From Paludibacteraceae bacterium (lineage in GTDB: Bacteria > Bacteroidota > Bacteroidia > Bacteroidales > Paludibacteraceae), in assembly GCA_017550055.1 (NCBI GenBank), contig JAFYMM010000354.1, positions 1 to 6,240 on the forward strand: 6,240 bases of DNA. Direction: 5' to 3'. The notes under the pieces are model-generated. The model saw nothing but the letters and a program-made list of their open reading frames with translations, was not told where the DNA came from and did no database searches. This document shows, piece by piece, positions 1 through 3,359 of the stretch (within the stretch, counting starts at the first letter, position 1; every line of letters starts with the position of its first letter). Both the position numbers and the translations under genes were made by a program.

Positions 1-54
1 AACCTATTTTGTATTGTCGTTTTATTGTTGTTTACAATAAACAATCTGCTTGGG
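1..54 (+). other. Signal peptide of gene A (partial)
   Basis: The first codons read NLFCIVVLLLFTINNLLGQ, a hydrophobic helix followed by polar residues. Cleavage is likely between Gly (52-54) and Gln (55-57), as in many Bacteroidota exported proteins. The positively charged N-terminus and initiator Met fall upstream of the window. There is a Cys within the hydrophobic stretch, but no lipobox Cys at the cleavage point, so a Sec signal peptidase I substrate is favoured over a lipoprotein. Confidence 0.8.
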
Positions 55-3000
55 CAAACGTATGAGAAATTGCCTTATTTTGAGGGATTTGAAGATACGC
101 TTACCCATAGTAGTTGGACATTGAATGCCGGTCCAAATGCAAGTAAGGCGGAAAATAAATGGTACATTTCGAATGCTGAAGCTTTTGTGGGAGAGAATGC
201 TTTGTATATAAGTTCTGACGGCGGAAAAACTTTGTCGTACAAGAATAATCAGATTTATAATATCGCTTACAGAGAAATTTCTTTGCCAAAAGGAACATAT
301 GATTTGAGTTTTACGTGGAAATGTGAGGGCGAAATAGGTGCTGATGGTTTGATGGTTTGTTGGGTTTCTTCGAAAATGGGAACTAATAGTAGTGCGACAA
401 GCGAGCCTACTTTTGTCAAAAACACTAAGTTGTCGTTTAATGGCGTTGATTTTCTTTGTGGTTCGAAAGAGTGGCAAACTGCTACAACAACAATTACTCA
501 GCAATCAACAACAGTGTATAAATTAGTTTTTATCTGGGCAAATGATGGAAGCAATACTACTCCAAGTTTGCCATCTATAGTGATAGATAATATACAGATT
601 GCAAGTCAAGGATGTGGTAAACCTGAAAATGTGAGAACTACTGCTTTGTCGTCAGATATTGTGGTGCGTTGGGATGGTGGTGCTACAGGATATGAGTTGA
701 TGTATAGACGCTATGGCGAAGAGGAAGTTCACCATGTGAAAGGCATAAACCAAACTTCGTACACAGTGAAAGATATGGAAGAGGGGATTTATGATATTTT
801 TGTGCGTAGCTGTTGCCCTGATGATACATCGGTGTGGGTTGTACAAAATAATGTGTTGGTATATAATGCAGCATCGCATTGTATAGATTTCATAAATTGG
901 GATAGAGAAGGAACGGTATGTGAGACTGGTAAACATATAGGTGGAGGTATGTTTGTTGGTGATAAATTTTATCCTAATGTAGAGTCTGGTTCGGAAAAAG
1001 TAGGAGCTGTAGACTTTGGTTATAATTCGGTAAATTCTCGTCATACAATCCATTATGTTCCAGGAGAAATGGATGCTCGTACAGGAAATGGATTGCCTAC
1101 AGTGCCAGAGGGCGAAGTGGTATCGGTGCGATTGGGTAACTGGAATTTTGGAGGTGAGTTTGAAAGTGTTACATATACTCATCAATTAGATTCAGGTTCG
1201 AATATGATTCTATTGCTTAAGTATGCAATTGTGATTGAGGACCCTGCGCATGAGAAAAGATCGGACCAACCTGTATTTATGCTTGAATTGCTCGATGAAT
1301 ATGACAATCCACTTGATGCTTCGGGTTGTGGCGATGCCAACTTTGTGGCTAACACTAAGGAGTTGATAGATAATCCTGATGCGGATGGTACATGGCACAT
1401 AATACATGCATCTACTCCAATTTTGTGGAAAGAGTGGACTACGGTGGGTATAAATATGTCGCAATATGCGAAATATGGTCCATTGAAATATAAAATACGA
1501 TTGACTACATTTGACTGTGCTCCAGCTGGACACTTTGGATATGCTTATTATACATTGAATTGTGAAGAGGCGACAATTGAGGGTCTTTCGTGTGGTGAAA
1601 ATGCTGGTAAAAATATTAAAGCTCCAGTAGGATTTAATTATAGATGGTATCGCGTGCGCGATAATGCTACTATTTGTACAACACAAAATTTACAAGGTAT
1701 AGAGAAAAATGATACTGCTTTGTATCGTTGTAAAGTGATGTTTGCGCAAGATTCGGCTTGTTATTTTGAGTTGGATGCGAGTCTTTTGCCAAAATTGCCT
1801 AAAGCACAATTCTCTCCTAAATGGGTGCCTCGTTATTGTAACGAGAATTACATGAAATTCCAAAATACTAGCCACGTGACAACTGCGCGAGGTGCAACAG
1901 GTGAAAAGTGTGAAACTCATAGATGGTATTTGAAAGAAGATGGTGATTGGAAATTGGTGCATGAAGGGGATACTCTTGAGTATCGATTCCCTAATGGAGG
2001 AGGTAACTTTGAAGTGATGTTGCAGGCGGGTATTTCTAATGACGAGTGTATTGATGATACTATTGTTGTGGTGAATGTGCCTCGTTTAGGTGCTGTGACA
2101 GATACTATATGCGATACAATCTGTGAAGGAAAATCGTTGAAAATCGAGGGCCGTAGATATATGCAAGAAGGTTTTTATCGTGTTTATCGTGGTGTTTCGT
2201 TCGGTGGTTGTGACTCGACAGTATATCTTGATTTGAAAGTGATACCAAAAGAGAGAGATACGATATCAGCATATTTGTGTGGAAATGAATCGTATATTCT
2301 TAATGGGCAAGAATTTAATCGTTCAGGAAAATATCGTACAGTATATAAAGCTGATACTGCAAGCGCATGTGAGTGTGATACGATAGTTACATTGTTCTTG
2401 ACTGTGGCAGAATTGGAGCTGCCGGAGGTTGTTGAGTTGTGTAGTGGTGATGATTTGGTCTTTGAATATCGTGTTGGTAAAACAGAATTTGAATCGTATG
2501 AAATCCAGTTTAGTGATGCTGCAAAAGCAATAGGATTGAAAGATATTTCAAAACGCTCGTTGCCTGAAGATGGTGTGATTGATTTGAGTGCAAGCGAAAT
2601 ATCAGACAAAACTGGTAGTATAAATCCATTGTTGCCAGGGGTGTATGAGATGAATGTGATATTCTATTATATTGATGAAAATGGCGAGGTGCAGTCATGC
2701 GGAAATACTGTTGTATTGAGTATTTTGTATTCGGCTAAAACAATAGAACAAAAATTTGGCAATTTGATGACATTGTTGGATCCAGAAAACAATGGTGGGT
2801 TCGATTTTGATTATGTACAATGGTACAAAAATGGAGTACCAATGGAAGGTGAAAATGACACCTATATATATTTATTAGATGAAAACGAAGTCAATAGTGA
2901 AGATGTATATACTGTGGGATTGGTTAGAAAAGGCGAAGAAGAGGAGATTATGACTTGTGGATTGAGATTTGTAGTGGGTGTGGCGGTTGATGATGTAGAG

Positions 3001-3240
3001 ATGCTTGGAGTTGATGTTGCTTCTAATATAATAGGTGTAGGAGATAAAGCTGTAGTGGTTTTCGAAAGCGGACAAGATGAATGCGTTGCACGTTGGTGGA
3101 GTGTTGCTGGTCTATTGATGGGTGAAGAAATTGTTGCAGGTGATAGATCTTTGAATAGTACACCACAAAGACAAGGTGTTTATCTATTGGAACTTGAGAT
3201 GGGAGATGTGAGAGTGGTGAAAAAGGTAGTAGTGGAATAG
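1..3240 (+). CDS. Gene A: multidomain secreted surface protein with T9SS sorting domain (5'-truncated by window)
   Basis: The frame is open from base 1 to TAG 3238-3240, giving 1079 in-window codons. The TTG at 25 is not the start, because codons before it continue a hydrophobic signal peptide; the true start is probably a few codons upstream. Counting base 1 as residue 1, the order is: signal peptide to about 18; choice-of-anchor-J/MAM-like jelly roll 21-201 (LPYFEGFED, ending IVIDNIQI); FN3 207-288 (VRWDG, YELMYRR, YDIFVRS); conserved Bacteroidales beta domain 294-531 (TVPEGE, SVRLGNW, GHFGYAY); Ig-like 532-600; PKD-like 602-698; two Cys repeats 701-747 and 753-802; beta module 804-911; Ig-like 912-991 (QWYKNGVPMEG); T9SS sorting domain 995-1079. 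No catalytic domain is visible. Such proteins are exported by Sec, then T9SS, and held at or released from the cell surface. An adhesin or scaffold role is inferred; the ligand is unknown. Gene B, 56 bp downstream, is a collinear paralogue. Confidence 0.93.
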   Translation, partial: NLFCIVVLLLFTINNLLGQTYEKLPYFEGFEDTLTHSSWTLNAGPNASKAENKWYISNAEAFVGENALYISSDGGKTLSYKNNQIYNIAYREISLPKGTYDLSFTWKCEGEIGADGLMVCWVSSKMGTNSSATSEPTFVKNTKLSFNGVDFLCGSKEWQTATTTITQQSTTVYKLVFIWANDGSNTTPSLPSIVIDNIQIASQGCGKPENVRTTALSSDIVVRWDGGATGYELMYRRYGEEEVHHVKGINQTSYTVKDMEEGIYDIFVRSCCPDDTSVWVVQNNVLVYNAASHCIDFINWDREGTVCETGKHIGGGMFVGDKFYPNVESGSEKVGAVDFGYNSVNSRHTIHYVPGEMDARTGNGLPTVPEGEVVSVRLGNWNFGGEFESVTYTHQLDSGSNMILLLKYAIVIEDPAHEKRSDQPVFMLELLDEYDNPLDASGCGDANFVANTKELIDNPDADGTWHIIHASTPILWKEWTTVGINMSQYAKYGPLKYKIRLTTFDCAPAGHFGYAYYTLNCEEATIEGLSCGENAGKNIKAPVGFNYRWYRVRDNATICTTQNLQGIEKNDTALYRCKVMFAQDSACYFELDASLLPKLPKAQFSPKWVPRYCNENYMKFQNTSHVTTARGATGEKCETHRWYLKEDGDWKLVHEGDTLEYRFPNGGGNFEVMLQAGISNDECIDDTIVVVNVPRLGAVTDTICDTICEGKSLKIEGRRYMQEGFYRVYRGVSFGGCDSTVYLDLKVIPKERDTISAYLCGNESYILNGQEFNRSGKYRTVYKADTASACECDTIVTLFLTVAELELPEVVELCSGDDLVFEYRVGKTEFESYEIQFSDAAKAIGLKDISKRSLPEDGVIDLSASEISDKTGSINPLLPGVYEMNVIFYYIDENGEVQSCGNTVVLSILYSAKTIEQKFGNLMTLLDPENNGGFDFDYVQWYKNGVPMEGENDTYIYLLDENEVNSEDVYTVGLVRKGEEEEIMTCGLRFVVGVAVDDVEMLGVDVASNIIGVGDKAVVVFESGQDECVARWWSVAGLLMGEEIVAGDRSLNSTPQRQGVYLLELEMGDVRVVKKVVVE
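61..603 (+). other. Gene A N-terminal choice-of-anchor-J/MAM-like jelly-roll domain
   Basis: The domain opens with LPYFEGFED and a nearby Trp (SSWTLN), runs through alternating beta strands (LPKGTYDLSFTWKCEG), and closes with SIVIDNIQI. This open-and-close pattern is typical of choice-of-anchor-J / cleaved-adhesin type domains at the N-terminus of T9SS cargo, which often bind carbohydrate or protein. The family assignment is by eye; MAM or a CBM-like jelly roll is the main alternative. Gene B carries the counterpart at 3372-3923. Confidence 0.65.
619..864 (+). other. Gene A fibronectin type III domain
   Basis: About 82 residues begin KPENVRTT and carry FN3 landmarks: Trp in strand B (VVRWDG), Tyr in strand C (YELMYRR), SYTV before the E strand, and GIYDIFVRS in strand F. 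It is followed by DTSVWV and then VYNAASHC, a linker shared with gene B. FN3 domains act as spacers or binding modules in secreted proteins. Gene B counterpart: 3954-4217. Confidence 0.75.
880..1593 (+). other. Gene A conserved Bacteroidales beta domain (SVRLGNW domain)
   Basis: A domain of about 238 residues lies between two Cys (880 and 1591). Landmarks in order are VDFGYNS, HTIHY, TVPEGE, SVRLGNW, LLLKYAIVIEDPAH, QPVFMLEL, WKEWTTVGINMS, and TTFDCAPAGHFGYAYYTLNC. I recognise this as a recurrent block in large Bacteroidales T9SS proteins, but I know no established function or name for it. It is the best conserved region between genes A and B (counterpart 4230-4931), which points to structural or ligand-binding constraint. 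Confidence 0.6.
1594..2094 (+). other. Gene A Ig-like plus PKD-like tandem
   Basis: The first part (to about 1800) has an Ig-like core: YRWYRVRD, then DTALYRCKV with the Tyr-x-Cys of strand F. The second part (1804-2094) looks PKD-like: MKFQNTS, THRWYLKEDGDW, a loop, then FEVMLQAGISNDECID and a VVVNVP exit strand. Both are non-catalytic beta sandwiches that usually act as spacers in surface proteins. The PKD call is weaker than the Ig-like call because no clear WDFGDG motif is present. Confidence 0.5.
2101..2406 (+). repeat. Gene A paired Cys repeats (C-x-G ... GCDS type)
   Basis: There are two imperfect copies of about 48 residues, 2101-2241 and 2257-2406. Each has Cys-x-Gly (CEGKSLKIEGRRY; CGNESYILNGQEF), then G-x-Y-R, then a Cys-Asp pair (GCDSTVYLDLKV; ECDTIVTLFLTV). 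This repeat is common in large Bacteroidota secreted proteins, and the paired Cys suggest a disulfide. The second copy departs from GCDS, reading CECDT. The matching pair in gene B is at 5499-5624 and 5646-5792. Confidence 0.75.
2410..2973 (+). other. Gene A beta module and pre-terminal Ig-like module
   Basis: 2410-2733 is a beta-rich module holding ELCSGDDLVFEY and a GVYEMNVIFYY strand. 2734-2973 is an Ig-like module with NNGGFDFDYVQWYKNGVPMEG and a later VYTVGLVR strand. Gene B shows the same order with the closer-to-consensus IAQRWNDVLAV, NGGYEF and YQWFLNGMPLEG. Such a module commonly sits just before the sorting domain in Bacteroidales proteins. The function is probably structural. Confidence 0.55.
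2983..3237 (+). other. Gene A T9SS C-terminal sorting domain (type A-like)
   Basis: The last ~85 residues show the type A pattern: a beta strand (DKAVVVFES), the central ARWWSVAGLLM where the usual form is ydxxGxxv, then QGVYLLELEMGD and a basic-aliphatic end, VRVVKKVVVE. In T9SS cargo this domain directs passage through the outer membrane and is normally cleaved, often with attachment to a surface lipopolysaccharide anchor. The usual upstream P-N-P motif is not evident, so this is a divergent member. The call rests on motif shape and terminal position. Confidence 0.72.
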
Positions 3241-3296
3241 CATATAAGAGTATAAAATAGGAAAACGCAAAACAAAATCTATAAAATCTATAAAAC
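3241..3296 (+). other. A-rich intergenic leader between genes A and B
   Basis: Fifty-six bases, strongly A/T-rich. I see no inverted repeat able to form a terminator hairpin and no Bacteroides-type promoter (TTTG ... TAnnTTTG). The only purine-rich Shine-Dalgarno-like string, AGGAAAA near 3258, is over 30 bases from the ATG and too far to serve it. Bacteroidota commonly initiate from A-rich leaders without Shine-Dalgarno pairing, so this suits translation of gene B on a transcript shared with gene A. Co-transcription is an inference. Confidence 0.6.
3278..3295 (+). repeat. Perfect 9-bp tandem repeat (TCTATAAAA x2) abutting the gene B start
   Basis: TCTATAAAA occurs twice head to tail, at 3278-3286 and 3287-3295, ending one base before ATG 3297. 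It covers the ribosome-binding position. It could be chance in AT-rich DNA, or a short slippage-prone tract that could vary the leader length. Confidence 0.9.
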
Positions 3297-3359
3297 ATGA
3301 AATTTATTCAAAACACATTATTAATTATTTTGTTGTCAGTGGGTCTTGTGGTTTACGGT
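3297..3359 (+). other. Signal peptide of gene B
   Basis: Twenty-one residues: Met-Lys start, a hydrophobic core (LLIILLSVGLVV), then YG before QQ. Predicted signal peptidase I cleavage is before Gln 22. No lipobox Cys is present. It matches the gene A leader in form and fixes the start codon. Confidence 0.88.

Noticed and set aside
25..27. TTG at 25 as the start of gene A
   Set aside because: The frame is open back to base 1 and codons 1-24 encode part of a signal peptide core (NLFCIVVL), so the start is upstream of the window.
22..504. Antisense frame of 160 codons opposite gene A
   Set aside because: It overlaps a well-supported signal peptide and domain on the plus strand, its translation is low-complexity and shows no domain, and it arises from the codon bias of gene A.
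652..1686. Several antisense frames (652-1185, 1182-1400, 1210-1686) opposite gene A
   Set aside because: Their translations are Ile/Ser/Thr/His-rich with no motif or domain, and they lie opposite the FN3 and conserved beta domains. They are shadows.
2101..2406. Repeats as a CRISPR array or diversity-generating retroelement target
   Set aside because: The repeats are protein-level and imperfect, with no conserved DNA repeat or spacer; no reverse transcriptase or template repeat is in the window.
3251..3260. TATAAAATAG as a possible -10/-7 promoter element for gene B
   Set aside because: Bacteroidota promoters use TAnnTTTG with an upstream TTTG, neither of which is present at suitable spacing; an AT-rich string alone is weak evidence.
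3200..3296. Rho-independent terminator after gene A
   Set aside because: I found no GC-containing inverted repeat followed by a T-run on the plus strand.
3023..3298. Antisense frame spanning the end of gene A and the intergenic gap
   Set aside because: Phe/Tyr/Leu-rich translation without domain features; it covers the gene A sorting domain and the A-rich leader.
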